Shown here in pieces: positions 29,396 through 38,940 of a stretch of 57,276 nucleotides of DNA. The position numbers were made by a program, and so were the translations under genes. The notes under the pieces are model-generated. The model saw nothing but the letters and a program-made list of their open reading frames with translations. It was not told the origin of the DNA and ran no database searches. The DNA is taken from assembly GCA_947632035.1 (NCBI GenBank), contig CANRNR010000011.1:1-57276 (forward strand), written 5' to 3'. Position 1 is the stretch's first letter. Each line of letters opens with the position of its first letter. The DNA is from an uncultured Clostridia bacterium (GTDB taxonomy: Bacteria; Bacillota; Clostridia; TANB77; CAG-508).

Positions 29396-29640
29396 TGTGT
29401 TGTAACACACTACAACACTTTTTAACGCTAATCGCTAAAAGTGTTGAGTAGTGACAGGGTAAACCCTACAACCCAAAAACCAAAATTGCTATCACAATTT
29501 TAGTTTTTTTATAACAAATGAACTTGTCATTTGTTATGCTTTTCAATAAAAATACTTCCGTTTTTTATTGAAAGTGTATATTTATCAATAACAAATAGTA
29601 AAAGGTATTAAAAATCAATTGTTTAGAGGCTTTTAAATAA
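29396..29640. other. Gene-free block of four palindromes
   Basis: No gene fits between 29367 and 29842. It holds a long hairpin at 29408-29453 (CACTA/TAGTG and CAACACTTTT/AAAAGTGTTG with small bulges) followed by GACAGGGTAAACCCTACAACC. Next come AAAATTG/CAATTTT at 29482-29501 with a T-run, ATAACAAATGA/TCATTTGTTAT at 29511-29537, and a 12-bp repeat at 29541-29573. Dense hairpins of this kind occur at transfer or replication origins of mobile elements, but no relaxase is nearby. Function unknown. Confidence 0.55.
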
Positions 29641-29759
29641 TATTATTTAACTTTTAAAATCAATAAATGTTAAAATACTTTAAAGACTCAAAATGCGACC
29701 AGTTCAAAAAACAACATTTGTTAATTTATATAATCATAAACAAGACCTTTTTGAAAAAA

Positions 29760-29801
29760 ATACAACATAAATGTTGTATTTTTTTTATTTATTGATATAA
29801 T
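29760..29801 (+). promoter_or_regulatory. Overlapping terminator hairpin and promoter before pfkA
   Basis: ATACAACAT at 29760-29768 pairs with ATGTTGTAT at 29771-29779, followed by eight T. TTGTAT at 29774-29779, in the right arm, is 16 bases from a perfect TATAAT at 29796-29801. The terminator of upstream transcripts and the pfkA promoter therefore share bases. Confidence 0.6.
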
Positions 29802-29842
29802 ATTAGAAGAAAAATTAGCAAAAAATGAAATGGAGGATTTTA

Positions 29843-30982
29843 ATGAAGAGAGTAGCTATTTTAGCAAATGGTGGAGATGTTTCAGGATTTAATGCTGTTA
29901 TTAGAGCAATTATAAAAACAGCAGAAAACAATGATATAGAATGTTACGGATTTATTGAAGGCTATAAAGGACTATTAGAAAATAATTATGTACAACTAGG
30001 AACTAGCAGTACAGGAAACGCAGTAGGAATTTTGCCAAAAGGTGGTTCAATTATAGGTTCTTCTACAAATTCAAATGTATTTTGTTACCCAGTAGAAGAA
30101 AATGGAGAAATAGTATATAAAGATTTATCAGATAAATGTGTAGAAAATCTTCGCAATGATGGAATTGAATGTTTATTCACTTTAGGTGGAGATGGAACTC
30201 AAAAATCTGCAAGAGATTTATCTTTAAAAGGTGTAAATGTTATTGGTGTTCCAAAAACAATAGATAATGATGTTGCTTGTACAGAAATTACATTTGGATA
30301 TAATACAGCAGTTTCTGTTGCAGCAGAAGCATTGGACAGGCTTCACACAACAGGAGCAACACATCACAGAATTATGGTTCTAGAAGTAATGGGAAGATAT
30401 GCAGGTTGGATTGCACTAGAGTCTGCAATAGCAGGAGGTGCTGATGTAGCACTTATACCTGAAATTCCATATGATATAAATAAAGCAGCACAAAAAATTA
30501 TAAATCGTAAAAATCGTGGTAAAGAATTTAGTGTTGTTGTAGTTGCAGAAGGTGCAAAACCAATAGGCGGAGACATCACAGTAAAAGCAGTAAGAAATAA
30601 AGGAAAAGGTGTAGATAATAATAGATTAGGCGGTGCAGGTGAAAAAGTTGCAGAGCAATTACAAGAATTAACTGGATTAGAAGCAAGATGCACAGTTCTT
30701 GGCTATATGCAAAGAGGTGGTTCACCAACAGCTTTTGATAGAGTTCTTTCTACTAAATATGGTGCAAAAGCTATGGAACTTGCCCTTGAAGGAAAGTTCA
30801 ATGTGTTAACAGTTATTAAAGATGGAAGATTGGACTCGGTTCCATTAGAAGATGTTGTTGGAAACAATAAAGAAATAGGAGCAGTTTCAGGAAATACTCC
30901 AGAAAGTAACATTCGTAGAGTAAATATGGATCATGATTTAGTAAAAACAGCAAGACATATTGGAATTAATTTGGGAGACTAA
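29843..30982 (+). CDS. pfkA: 6-phosphofructokinase
   Basis: 379 residues from the ATG at 29843 (GGAGG at 29832-29836). Phosphorylates fructose 6-phosphate in glycolysis. GGDGT at 115-119 has the Gly associated with ATP use, while PKTIDND at 137-143 has the Lys found in pyrophosphate-dependent and clade X/group III enzymes. MGRYAGWIAL and QRGGSPTAFDR complete the active site. Longer than the bacterial ATP type (about 320), as in that group. Donor is probably ATP but not certain. Confidence 0.93.
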   Translation: MKRVAILANGGDVSGFNAVIRAIIKTAENNDIECYGFIEGYKGLLENNYVQLGTSSTGNAVGILPKGGSIIGSSTNSNVFCYPVEENGEIVYKDLSDKCVENLRNDGIECLFTLGGDGTQKSARDLSLKGVNVIGVPKTIDNDVACTEITFGYNTAVSVAAEALDRLHTTGATHHRIMVLEVMGRYAGWIALESAIAGGADVALIPEIPYDINKAAQKIINRKNRGKEFSVVVVAEGAKPIGGDITVKAVRNKGKGVDNNRLGGAGEKVAEQLQELTGLEARCTVLGYMQRGGSPTAFDRVLSTKYGAKAMELALEGKFNVLTVIKDGRLDSVPLEDVVGNNKEIGAVSGNTPESNIRRVNMDHDLVKTARHIGINLGD

Positions 30983-31058
30983 ATATTATATGTAATTAAT
31001 CAAAAGCAAAATGAAAAACAATTATTAAAAATAACAAAAAGTAAGGAATTTAGAATAA

Positions 31059-32768
31059 ATGATAGATTTTAAACAAAACATTTCAGAACAAATAAGTAAA
31101 ATAACAAATTTACCACAAGAAGAAATTTATGAATATATAGAAGTGCCATCAGATGAAAAAATGGGGGACTTCTCATTTCCATGTTTTAAATTAGCTAAAG
31201 CTTTAAAGAAAGCTCCTCAAATTATAGCAGAAGATTTAAAACAAAAACTTGAATTTAAAGAAAATATAATGCGAAAAGTTGAAGTTGTAAATGGATATCT
31301 TAATTTTTATATAGAGCCTGAAGTCTATGCATCAACTGTACTTAATGAAATATCACAAAAAAATGAGGATTATGGAAAAAGTGATATTGGAAAAGGAAAA
31401 ACAATTACAATAGATTATTCATCACCTAATATAGCAAAACCATTTCACATTGGGCATTTACGCTCAACTGTAATAGGAAATGCACTTTATAAAACTTATA
31501 AATTTTTAGGATATAATTGTGTAGGAATTAACCATTTAGGCGATTATGGAACTCAATTTGGTAAACTTATCGAAGGTTACAAAAGATGGGGAGCAGAATA
31601 TAATATAGAAGAAAACCCAATAGATGAGCTAACAAAGATATATGTAAGAATAAATAATCTTTGCAAAGAAGATGAAGGTGTTTTAGAAGAATGTAGAAAC
31701 AACTTTAAAAAGCTAGAAGATGGAGATAAATATTGCGTAGATTTATGGACTAAATTCAGAGAGCTTAGTTTGAAAGAGTTTCAAAGAGTTTATGATTTAT
31801 TAGATGTAACATTTGATTCATGGAATGGAGAAGCTTTCTATTCAGATAAAATGCAAGAAGTTATAGATATTTTAAATGAAAAAAAATTATTAACAGAATC
31901 AGAAGGTGCAAGAGTAGTAAGCTTAGATGATAAAGATATGCCACCATGTATAATAGAAAAAACAAATGGCTCTACAACTTATGCAACTCGTGATTTAGCA
32001 GCTATTTTATATCGTACTAGAACTTATGATTTTTATAAAGCGTTATATGTCACTTCATACGAGCAAATACTACATTTTAAACAGATATTTGAGGTAGCAA
32101 AAGACTTAAATTTAGATGAAAAATATACAAATAACTTAGTTCATATTCCTTTTGGTATGATACAATTAAAAACTGGCAAAATGTCAACAAGAGAAGGAAA
32201 TGTAATAAAACTTGAAGACTTGCTAAATGAAGCAATTAGTAGAGTTGAAAAAATTATAGAAGAAAAAAATCCAAACTTAGAAAATAAAGAAGAAATAGCA
32301 AAGAAAATAGGAATTGGCGCAGTTATTTTTAATGATTTATATAACAGCAGAATTAAAGATGAAATATTTGACTGGGATACAATGCTAAACTTTAATGGCG
32401 AAACAGGGCCATACATACAATACATTTATGTTAGAACTAAAAGCTTATTAGATAAAGCAGGATATATTCCAAAAATAGAAGAAATAGATTTTTCAAAGTT
32501 AACAGATATAAATTCATCAAGAGTAATAAAGCTTATTTATGGATTTAGTGATTCTGTAAAGCAATCAGCAGAAAAATATGAGCCATATATAATTGCAAGA
32601 TATTTAGTACATCTTGCTCAAAGCTTTAGTAGTTTTTATAATGAAAACAAAATAATTGGTGAAGAAAAAGCTATTCAGGATGCAAGGCTATATTTAACAT
32701 ATGCAGTAGGAAATATATTAAAGATAGGAGCAGGATTATTAGGAATTAAGATGCCAGATAAAATGTAA
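31059..32768 (+). CDS. argS: Arginyl-tRNA synthetase
   Basis: 569 residues, class I synthetase charging tRNA-Arg. The N-terminal Add-1 domain is followed by the catalytic core with HIGH motif in FHIGHLRSTVIGNALYK near residue 130, NHLGDYGTQFGKL, and KMSTR (KMSK-type) near 373. The anticodon-binding helical domain ends in GAGLLGIKMPDKM. Only a weak AAGGA site is visible. Relevant to the CGG question, because this enzyme supplies all Arg-tRNAs; nothing in its sequence looks unusual. Confidence 0.97.
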   Translation: MIDFKQNISEQISKITNLPQEEIYEYIEVPSDEKMGDFSFPCFKLAKALKKAPQIIAEDLKQKLEFKENIMRKVEVVNGYLNFYIEPEVYASTVLNEISQKNEDYGKSDIGKGKTITIDYSSPNIAKPFHIGHLRSTVIGNALYKTYKFLGYNCVGINHLGDYGTQFGKLIEGYKRWGAEYNIEENPIDELTKIYVRINNLCKEDEGVLEECRNNFKKLEDGDKYCVDLWTKFRELSLKEFQRVYDLLDVTFDSWNGEAFYSDKMQEVIDILNEKKLLTESEGARVVSLDDKDMPPCIIEKTNGSTTYATRDLAAILYRTRTYDFYKALYVTSYEQILHFKQIFEVAKDLNLDEKYTNNLVHIPFGMIQLKTGKMSTREGNVIKLEDLLNEAISRVEKIIEEKNPNLENKEEIAKKIGIGAVIFNDLYNSRIKDEIFDWDTMLNFNGETGPYIQYIYVRTKSLLDKAGYIPKIEEIDFSKLTDINSSRVIKLIYGFSDSVKQSAEKYEPYIIARYLVHLAQSFSSFYNENKIIGEEKAIQDARLYLTYAVGNILKIGAGLLGIKMPDKM

Positions 32769-32828
32769 AAAATAAAATTAATTATATAAATATTATTAGA
32801 TGTAAGAATTAGAGGGGAATACCAAATA

Positions 32829-33881
32829 ATGGGGAAAAGAACACAAACTAAACTTACAGAAGAGAAAAATAAAGAAATAAAAAAAGAAGTAGAAAATAAA
32901 GAAAAACAAGAATTAGCAAAAAAAGTAGAAGAACAGAAAGAAACAATTAATCTAAAAAAGCAGGAAGAAGCAAATAGTTTAAGAAAGCAGAAAAAACTAA
33001 AAAAGAAAAAAGAAAAAAGTAAAAAAAGAAAGAAAGTAGAAGAAACATCAATAGAAGTAGTAAAAAAACCATTTTCTATAATGGGTATACCAGTTGTAAA
33101 GTTATTTGCATTTTTTGTTATTTTTAGTGTACTTGGATTTTTCATAGAAACATTATTTGCACTAATTACAAAAGGAGTAATAGAAAGTAGAAAAAGTTTT
33201 CTTTATGGACCATTTTGTGCAATATATGGAATGGGCGCAAGTGTTATGATAGTTGGCTTACAAAAATTCAAGAAAAATAATTATACTTTGTTTTTTGGTG
33301 GCTGTTTAATCGGATCTATAGTTGAGTACATTGTAAGTTGGATAGGTGAAATAGTATTTGACATTAAATGGTGGGATTACTCAAATATGCCATTTAATAT
33401 AAATGGAAGAGTTTGTATTTTATTTTCAGTTTTTTGGGGTGCTTTAGCAATATATTTAATGAATCATGTTTATACAAAAATGGATAAATTATTAAGGAAA
33501 ATTTCTTTTAAAACATTAAAGAAAATTACAACAGTAATAGTAATATTTATGCTTTTTGACTGGTTAATAAGTAGTTTTGCAGTTAAAGTTTTTTCAGCAA
33601 GAGTTGTATATGAAAATAATGTTGAGGTAAAAGAAGTAAATAGATACATAGATGATTATAATAAATTTTATAATAATGACATTATAAAAAAGATATCAGA
33701 TACTTTATTTTCTGATGAAATTATGTTAAAATCATTTCCTAATTTAAAATTAACAGGAAAAGATGGTAATATTATACTAATATCAGATGTTTTGACAGAT
33801 ATACAACCATACTATGTAAAAGTATTTAATCCAACTAATATATATTCACATGATAAAATATATGAAATTTTTAATTTTTAG
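32829..33881 (+). CDS. Putative ABC transporter permease family membrane protein (CmpB-like)
   Basis: 350 residues. The first about 80 are a Lys/Glu/Gln-rich coiled coil in the cytoplasm. Then about five membrane helices with GFFIETLFALITKGVIESRK, FLYGPFCAIYGMGA, SIVEYIVSWIGE and the aromatic WWDYSNMPFNINGRVC, the hallmark of the ABC_trans_CmpB (PF06541) family. Despite its name the family has no proven transport role. A GAGGGG site precedes the start. Function unknown. Confidence 0.8.
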   Translation: MGKRTQTKLTEEKNKEIKKEVENKEKQELAKKVEEQKETINLKKQEEANSLRKQKKLKKKKEKSKKRKKVEETSIEVVKKPFSIMGIPVVKLFAFFVIFSVLGFFIETLFALITKGVIESRKSFLYGPFCAIYGMGASVMIVGLQKFKKNNYTLFFGGCLIGSIVEYIVSWIGEIVFDIKWWDYSNMPFNINGRVCILFSVFWGALAIYLMNHVYTKMDKLLRKISFKTLKKITTVIVIFMLFDWLISSFAVKVFSARVVYENNVEVKEVNRYIDDYNKFYNNDIIKKISDTLFSDEIMLKSFPNLKLTGKDGNIILISDVLTDIQPYYVKVFNPTNIYSHDKIYEIFNF

Positions 33882-34000
33882 AATTAACAAGTTTTATATG
33901 TTAAAATAAAAAAGTATTTTAAATTTTTATAATATATGATACAATTTTGCTAAAGTATGTTATAAATAGAAATGAAGTTAAAGTAATAAGTGGAGGAAAA

Positions 34001-35368
34001 ATGAGAAGATATTTTGGAACAGATGGAATTAGAAGAATTGCTAACACAGAACTTACACCTAAATTAGTTTATCGTGTTGCAAAAGCAGGTGCATGTGCTT
34101 TAGCAAAGCACACAGATCATGTACCAACAATTTTAATAGGAAGAGATACTAGAATTTCAGGTACTTTAATAGAAAGCGCTATGACTGCAGGCTTCTTAAG
34201 CTATGGCGCAAATGTTATAAGTTTAGGAGTAATACCAACACCAGGTGTTGCATATTTAACAAAAAAATTAAAAGCAGATGCAAGCGTTGTTATTTCAGCA
34301 TCTCATAATACATATGAATTTAATGGCGTAAAATACTTCAGTAATAAAGGAATGAAAATTCCAGATGAAATAGAAGAAGAAATAGAAGATTTAATGGATT
34401 CAGAAAAATTAGATGATGATTTTACAGCCATAAATGATAAAATAGGTGTAGCAGAAGTAAGAACAGACTTATTAGATGAGTATGTATATTTCTTTAGAAA
34501 AAACTTTGAAGAAGACTTTGAAAATTATAACAACGATAATTTCGTAGTTGCAATAGATACCGCAAATGGTGCAACTTCTGTTGTAGCAGATAAAGTATTT
34601 ACTGTTTTAGGTATTAAACATTATATAATGAACAACACACCAAGTGGAATAAACATAAATGAAAACTGTGGTTCTACACATTTAGATATGTTAAAAAAAT
34701 ATGTTATTGAAAATAAATGTAATTTAGGAATTGCATATGACGGAGACGGAGATAGATGTTTAGCAATAGATGAAAAAGGAAATGAAGTAGATGGAGATAA
34801 ATTATTAGCAATTATTTCTAACTATATGAAAGAAAAAGGAACTTTAAAAAATGATACTGTTGTAGCTACAGTAATGAGCAATTTAGGCTTGAAGAAATAT
34901 ACACAAGAAAATGGATTAAATTTTGTTCAAACAAAAGTAGGAGACAGATATGTACTTGAAGAAATGTTAAAAAACGGATATAATTTAGGAGGAGAACAAT
35001 CTGGACATATTATTTTCTTAGATTATAACCCTACAGGAGATGGAATTTTAACTTCTTTAATGCTTATAAAAGTTATGTTAGAAAAACAAAAAAGTGCATC
35101 AGAACTTTCAAAAATTATAAATATATATCCACAAGTTTTAGTAAATGCAAAAGTTTCAAGTGACAAAAAAGAAGAATATAAAACAGACAGTAAAATACAA
35201 GAAGAAATTAGCAAACTTGAAGAAGAATTTTCAGGCAATGGTAGAGTACTAATTAGACCTTCTGGAACAGAACCACTAGTTCGTGTTATGATTGAAGGAG
35301 AAAATCAAGAGTATATAAAAGAAAAGGCAGAAAATTTAGCTAAACTTATAGAGCAAAAACTTAAATAA
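34001..35368 (+). CDS. glmM: Phosphoglucosamine mutase
   Basis: 455 residues from the ATG at 34001 with GGAGG at 33992-33996; an upstream extension in frame lacks a site. Converts glucosamine 6-phosphate to glucosamine 1-phosphate for UDP-GlcNAc and peptidoglycan. MRRYFGTDGIRR start, phosphoserine loop SASHNTYEFNGVKYF near 100, metal loop DGDGDRC near 247, GGEQSGH sugar loop, and RPSGTEPLVRVM phosphate loop. Normal length. Confidence 0.97.
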   Translation: MRRYFGTDGIRRIANTELTPKLVYRVAKAGACALAKHTDHVPTILIGRDTRISGTLIESAMTAGFLSYGANVISLGVIPTPGVAYLTKKLKADASVVISASHNTYEFNGVKYFSNKGMKIPDEIEEEIEDLMDSEKLDDDFTAINDKIGVAEVRTDLLDEYVYFFRKNFEEDFENYNNDNFVVAIDTANGATSVVADKVFTVLGIKHYIMNNTPSGININENCGSTHLDMLKKYVIENKCNLGIAYDGDGDRCLAIDEKGNEVDGDKLLAIISNYMKEKGTLKNDTVVATVMSNLGLKKYTQENGLNFVQTKVGDRYVLEEMLKNGYNLGGEQSGHIIFLDYNPTGDGILTSLMLIKVMLEKQKSASELSKIINIYPQVLVNAKVSSDKKEEYKTDSKIQEEISKLEEEFSGNGRVLIRPSGTEPLVRVMIEGENQEYIKEKAENLAKLIEQKLK

Positions 35369-35501
35369 AGCGTCGCTACTACAAGTTACTATATTTTATG
35401 AATACAAAAATTTTGTTATAAAAGTTACTAATGAAATTTTTATGATTGAAAAATCATTCATATAAATTTAAAAAAATAATAAACAAAGGAGAAGATGAAA
35501 A

Positions 35502-35840
35502 ATGCCAGTTATTAATTTTACAAACCCAATTTCAGTATTAGTAGGAGTAATACTATTTTTATTAGTATTATATTTAGCAAAAGAAACAAAGAAAGCTTGG
35601 ATTGTTGCAGTTATGTTATTTACATTTATATTAGTTTTAGCAGGTCACACTATAGAATTTGCTACAATTGCAACTCAAAGTGAAGCACTATACAAAGCAA
35701 TAACAACATCATCAATTTATGATTTTGCTTTCATTCTATTATCATTTTTAGCTTATTTATGGCTTGATGAAATAGAAGTAAGAGAAGGAAAAAGAAAAAG
35801 TATTGATAATGGTTTAGCATGGTTTTGGAATAAAGTATAA
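35502..35840 (+). CDS. Small membrane protein of unknown function
   Basis: 112 residues with three predicted membrane helices (about 10-26, 33-50, 68-88) and a charged C-terminal tail DEIEVREGKRKSID. Clear AAAGGAG site. Not recognised. Confidence 0.65.
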   Translation: MPVINFTNPISVLVGVILFLLVLYLAKETKKAWIVAVMLFTFILVLAGHTIEFATIATQSEALYKAITTSSIYDFAFILLSFLAYLWLDEIEVREGKRKSIDNGLAWFWNKV

Positions 35841-35887
35841 AATAGTAATATAAGTTAAGTCCATATGAAATAGTGGGGGAAATACAA

Positions 35888-36388
35888 GTGAAACAAATAA
35901 TTATTATAAATGGTAGTGGCGGTGTCGGAAAAGATACTTTTGTTGATTTCTGTAAAAAATATGCTAAAGTTTTGAATATTTCTTCAGTTGACAAAGTAAA
36001 AGAGGCTGCAAAAGTGCTTGCAGGCTGGAATGGAGAAAAAGATGAAAAATCAAGAAAATTTTTAGCAGATTTAAAAGAATTAGGTATTAAGTATAATGAT
36101 GCATCACTTCGCTATATTTGTAGTAAAGCTGAAGAATTTAAAGCTTCAGATAATGAGCTTATGTTTGTACATATTAGAGAGGCATCAGAAATTGAAAAAT
36201 GTAAACAAAAATGTGGAGCTAAAACTCTCTTAATAACAAATAAAAATATAGCTCCTATAAACTCTAATTTTTCAGATAGAGAAGTACAAAACTATGATTA
36301 TGATTACTACATTAAAAACGATGGAACATTAGAAGAATTAGATCAAACAGCAAAGCAATTTGTGAAAAATTTAGTTACTGAAAAATAA
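35888..36388 (+). CDS. P-loop nucleotide/nucleoside kinase-like protein
   Basis: 166 residues from the GTG at 35888 (GGGGGA just upstream); an earlier in-frame GTG at 35873 lies before that site. The Walker A loop IIINGSGGVGKDTFVDF is at the N-terminus. Later FVHIREASEIEKCKQKC and LLITNK fit the lid and core of a deoxynucleoside monophosphate or cytidylate-type kinase. The substrate is unknown. Cytosolic. Confidence 0.65.
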   Translation: MKQIIIINGSGGVGKDTFVDFCKKYAKVLNISSVDKVKEAAKVLAGWNGEKDEKSRKFLADLKELGIKYNDASLRYICSKAEEFKASDNELMFVHIREASEIEKCKQKCGAKTLLITNKNIAPINSNFSDREVQNYDYDYYIKNDGTLEELDQTAKQFVKNLVTEK

Positions 36389-36451
36389 TTAATTAAATAT
36401 TTAAAAATAAACTAATTGTATGTTTAAATTAATAAAATTTGGAAATAATTA

Positions 36452-36510
36452 TTTAAAACAATGTTATCAAAAGAAGATGTATAATCTATATTTGGTAACA
36501 TTGTTTTAAA
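36452..36510. repeat. Long inverted repeat, 19 of 20 bp
   Basis: 36452-36471 (TTTAAAACAATGTTATCAAA) is complementary to 36491-36510 at 19 of 20 positions; the odd pair can form G-U in RNA. The loop is 19 bases. No T-run follows, so it may be an mRNA-stabilising hairpin or an operator rather than a classical terminator. Confidence 0.6.
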
Positions 36511-36603
36511 ACATAATTATAGTAAATTACTTAAAGTATAGTTTACAAAAGTAATTTAAACATAAGAAGAGAAATAGTTAATAAGAACAGAAAGGATGAT
36601 AGC

Positions 36604-37356
36604 ATGAGTATTATAAATGCATATGATGAAAGCGAAGAAATAGTAAGTCCTAAAATGATGACAGAAGGGCTAGATAAATTGCCTGATACAGCAATAGCTT
36701 TTTTTAGAAGAGAATTGATAGATGAAGTAGAAAAAAGACCAGATTTTAAAGAATATAGTTATTATAGTATATCTGGCGAAAAAATGAAAATTTATATAAC
36801 AAAGGTTAATAATAAAGAAGTTATTTTGTATAGAACTATACTTGGTGGACCTGCTACTGTAGGAACAATGGAAGAATTACATTCTAGAGGTGTAAATAAA
36901 TTCATATTCTTTGGCTCTTGTGGAGAGCTTACTTCAAGCCTAAAAAAAGGAGCATTTATAATACCAACTGAATGTTATAGAGATGAAGGAACTAGCTATC
37001 ATTATGTACCAGCATCTGATTTTATAGAAGTAGAAACTTATAAAGAGCTTGCAAAAATATTCGATGAAAACAATATAAGCTATGAATTAACTAAAATATG
37101 GACTACTGATGGAATGTATAAAGAAACTAAGAATAAAACTAAAAATAGAATTGAATTGGGTTGCAAAGTTGTTGATATGGAATGTGCATCAATTATGGCA
37201 ATGGCAAAATCAAGAAATATTAAAGCTTATCAATTTTTATATACTGATGACACCTTAGATGGTGGAAAGTGGGATTTAAGAACTTTAAAAGACGATAGAA
37301 CCCCTATTTTAACACATTGTTTAGAAATAGCTTTAAAAGTTGCAGAGAAAATATAA
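36604..37356 (+). CDS. Nucleoside phosphorylase (PNP/uridine phosphorylase family)
   Basis: 250 residues. Motifs: LGGPATVGTMEELHSRGVNK, then FFGSCGEL, the late GCKVVDMECASIMAMA with the catalytic Glu, and FLYTDDTLD. Cleaves nucleosides with phosphate in salvage; it most resembles the uridine phosphorylase branch, though purine use cannot be excluded. AAAGGATG ribosome site. Cytosolic hexamer in relatives. Confidence 0.85.
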   Translation: MSIINAYDESEEIVSPKMMTEGLDKLPDTAIAFFRRELIDEVEKRPDFKEYSYYSISGEKMKIYITKVNNKEVILYRTILGGPATVGTMEELHSRGVNKFIFFGSCGELTSSLKKGAFIIPTECYRDEGTSYHYVPASDFIEVETYKELAKIFDENNISYELTKIWTTDGMYKETKNKTKNRIELGCKVVDMECASIMAMAKSRNIKAYQFLYTDDTLDGGKWDLRTLKDDRTPILTHCLEIALKVAEKI

Positions 37357-37389
37357 ACAGTATTGTTTTTTAATTTAATGCTTTATATG

Positions 37390-37430
37390 AAAAGCTATGC
37401 AGAAAATATTAATTTCTGCGTAGCTTTTTT
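37390..37430 (+). terminator. Rho-independent terminator
   Basis: AAAAGCTATGCAGAAA at 37390-37405 pairs with TTTCTGCGTAGCTTTT at 37413-37428 (one G-U), followed by further T. Confidence 0.85.
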
Positions 37431-37560
37431 GTGAAATAATAAAAGGCTCCTTATATTTAAACATATAAAGCTCTAAATATTTAAAATAAAAAATAGTACT
37501 TTAAAAATAGAACCAAATAAGTCTTTCTTTAATAAAATAAAGAAAGCGAGGTAAAAAGCT

Positions 37561-38205
37561 ATGAATGAAATAAAAATAAATACAGTAGAAAAAGAATTAT
37601 ATTACAAAGGAGAAGTAATATTAAAATATACAATAGAATATCCAGAAATAACATCATCTATCTATCAAGGAGGAAAGCAAAAATTCAATCATTATAATAG
37701 AGAAAAAGCTTTATCTATAAAAGAATTTGCAGAGGGAGAATTATATAATTCAGCAAAAGAAACTTATGACTATAACAAGGAAAATAACTATCCTATTATG
37801 GTATATGAACTAATTAGAAAATGTAATATAACATATAACTTCCGAAATTTACTTAGTCTTTATTGTGACGAATACACATATTCTGGAGGAGCACATGGAA
37901 ATACAATTAGAAAATCTCAAAATTGGGATTTAAAATTAGAAAACCTAATTCCACTTGAAGCTTTTTTCAAAGGAAATGATTATTACCAAATAGATATTGT
38001 TAAACAAATTATAGAAGAAATAGAAAAGCAAATAGAATCAGGAAACGATATATATTTTCCAGATTACTGTAAATTGGTTTTACAAACTTTTAAATTAGAA
38101 AACTATTATTTAACAAAAGATGGAATTACTATATTTTTTCAACAATATGATATTGCACCATACTCAAGTGGAATATTAACGTTTATTGTTAAAAATAATA
38201 ATTAA
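37561..38205 (+). CDS. DUF3298/RsiV-like domain protein
   Basis: 214 residues. YTYSGGAHGNTIRKSQNWDL and GITIFFQQYDIAPYSSGI are the signature of DUF3298/DUF4163 proteins such as the lysozyme-sensing anti-sigma factor RsiV and the deacetylase PdaC. No signal peptide or membrane helix, so if the start is right the protein is cytosolic, unlike RsiV. The site GAGG at 37549 is acceptable. No sigma factor gene is adjacent. Confidence 0.75.
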   Translation: MNEIKINTVEKELYYKGEVILKYTIEYPEITSSIYQGGKQKFNHYNREKALSIKEFAEGELYNSAKETYDYNKENNYPIMVYELIRKCNITYNFRNLLSLYCDEYTYSGGAHGNTIRKSQNWDLKLENLIPLEAFFKGNDYYQIDIVKQIIEEIEKQIESGNDIYFPDYCKLVLQTFKLENYYLTKDGITIFFQQYDIAPYSSGILTFIVKNNN

Positions 38206-38286
38206 TTATATACTATTAATAATTCCTATCATATAAATAAAAGATAGTAAAACATTGATAAAAATAAAATTAATAAGAAACAATAC

Positions 38287-38315
38287 TTGAATTAATGATA
38301 TACATAATGTATAAT
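38287..38315 (+). promoter_or_regulatory. Sigma-A-like promoter of the foreign-looking gene
   Basis: TTGAAT at 38287-38292, 17 bases, TATAAT at 38310-38315, about 70 bases upstream of the gene at 38388. Confidence 0.65.
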
Positions 38316-38387
38316 AATTGTATGCATTTGTAACTAGAGCTAGAGTAGTTACAAATTTGTAAATAATACTTGGAGGTAGAGACAACA

Positions 38388-38882
38388 ATGTTCATGAAGC
38401 ATCAAGAGTATGCTGACAAAATTCGGGACTTCATAAAGGAGCTTGAAAAGTTGGATGCTCCTAAAATATTCTTCGAATTTGCCAAAGGAAGAACCGCTGA
38501 AGAAATGGAAAATTTCGTAAAAGAATTTAAAGAAGGCCATCCATCTCATATGTGGGAAGAAATGGAGGAGTTCTTTTTCGATTACGAGCAAGACCAAAAG
38601 CCTGAAATCTTCCATGTTGCTGAAAATACGGAAGAAGATCTTGAAAATACCGTTTTATATAATCCAGAAGAAATCAATCCTGCAAGCCTTATCATTCTTA
38701 TGGCTCTCAGCCAAGACCGTATGAATGATATGAATCTGTTTGTAGAAACCGGCTTTGATGATTATCCTTTTGGAAATCTCGTAAAAGGGTATGTCGATAA
38801 AAGCGTTGAATCGTGGATGGAGGATAATGTTATCTCCGATATAAGCGGTCTTGTGAAAGCTGTAAACTATCAAAAAAGTTAA
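38388..38882 (+). CDS. Unrecognised acidic protein with foreign-looking codon use
   Basis: 164 residues from the ATG at 38388 (GGAGGT at 38372-38377); acidic, no signal or membrane segment, no family recognised. The gene is visibly richer in G+C than every neighbour, using CTC, GCC, ACC, CGT, TCC and CTT codons that are rare elsewhere. That points to recent transfer or special codon optimisation. Codon 13, at 38424-38426, is CGG in frame (KIRDFI). It is the only in-frame CGG I found outside the six frameshift sites, and a +1 shift here would hit TAA after three codons. Confidence 0.7.
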   Translation: MFMKHQEYADKIRDFIKELEKLDAPKIFFEFAKGRTAEEMENFVKEFKEGHPSHMWEEMEEFFFDYEQDQKPEIFHVAENTEEDLENTVLYNPEEINPASLIILMALSQDRMNDMNLFVETGFDDYPFGNLVKGYVDKSVESWMEDNVISDISGLVKAVNYQKS

Positions 38883-38910
38883 TTAACTTCAAACTAAACT
38901 CTAGCTCATG

Positions 38911-38940
38911 CCATATACGGATTTTCTGTATATGGTTTTT
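38911..38940 (+). terminator. Rho-independent terminator
   Basis: CCATATAC at 38911-38918 pairs with GTATATGG at 38928-38935, followed by a T-run. Closes the single-gene unit above. Confidence 0.75.
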
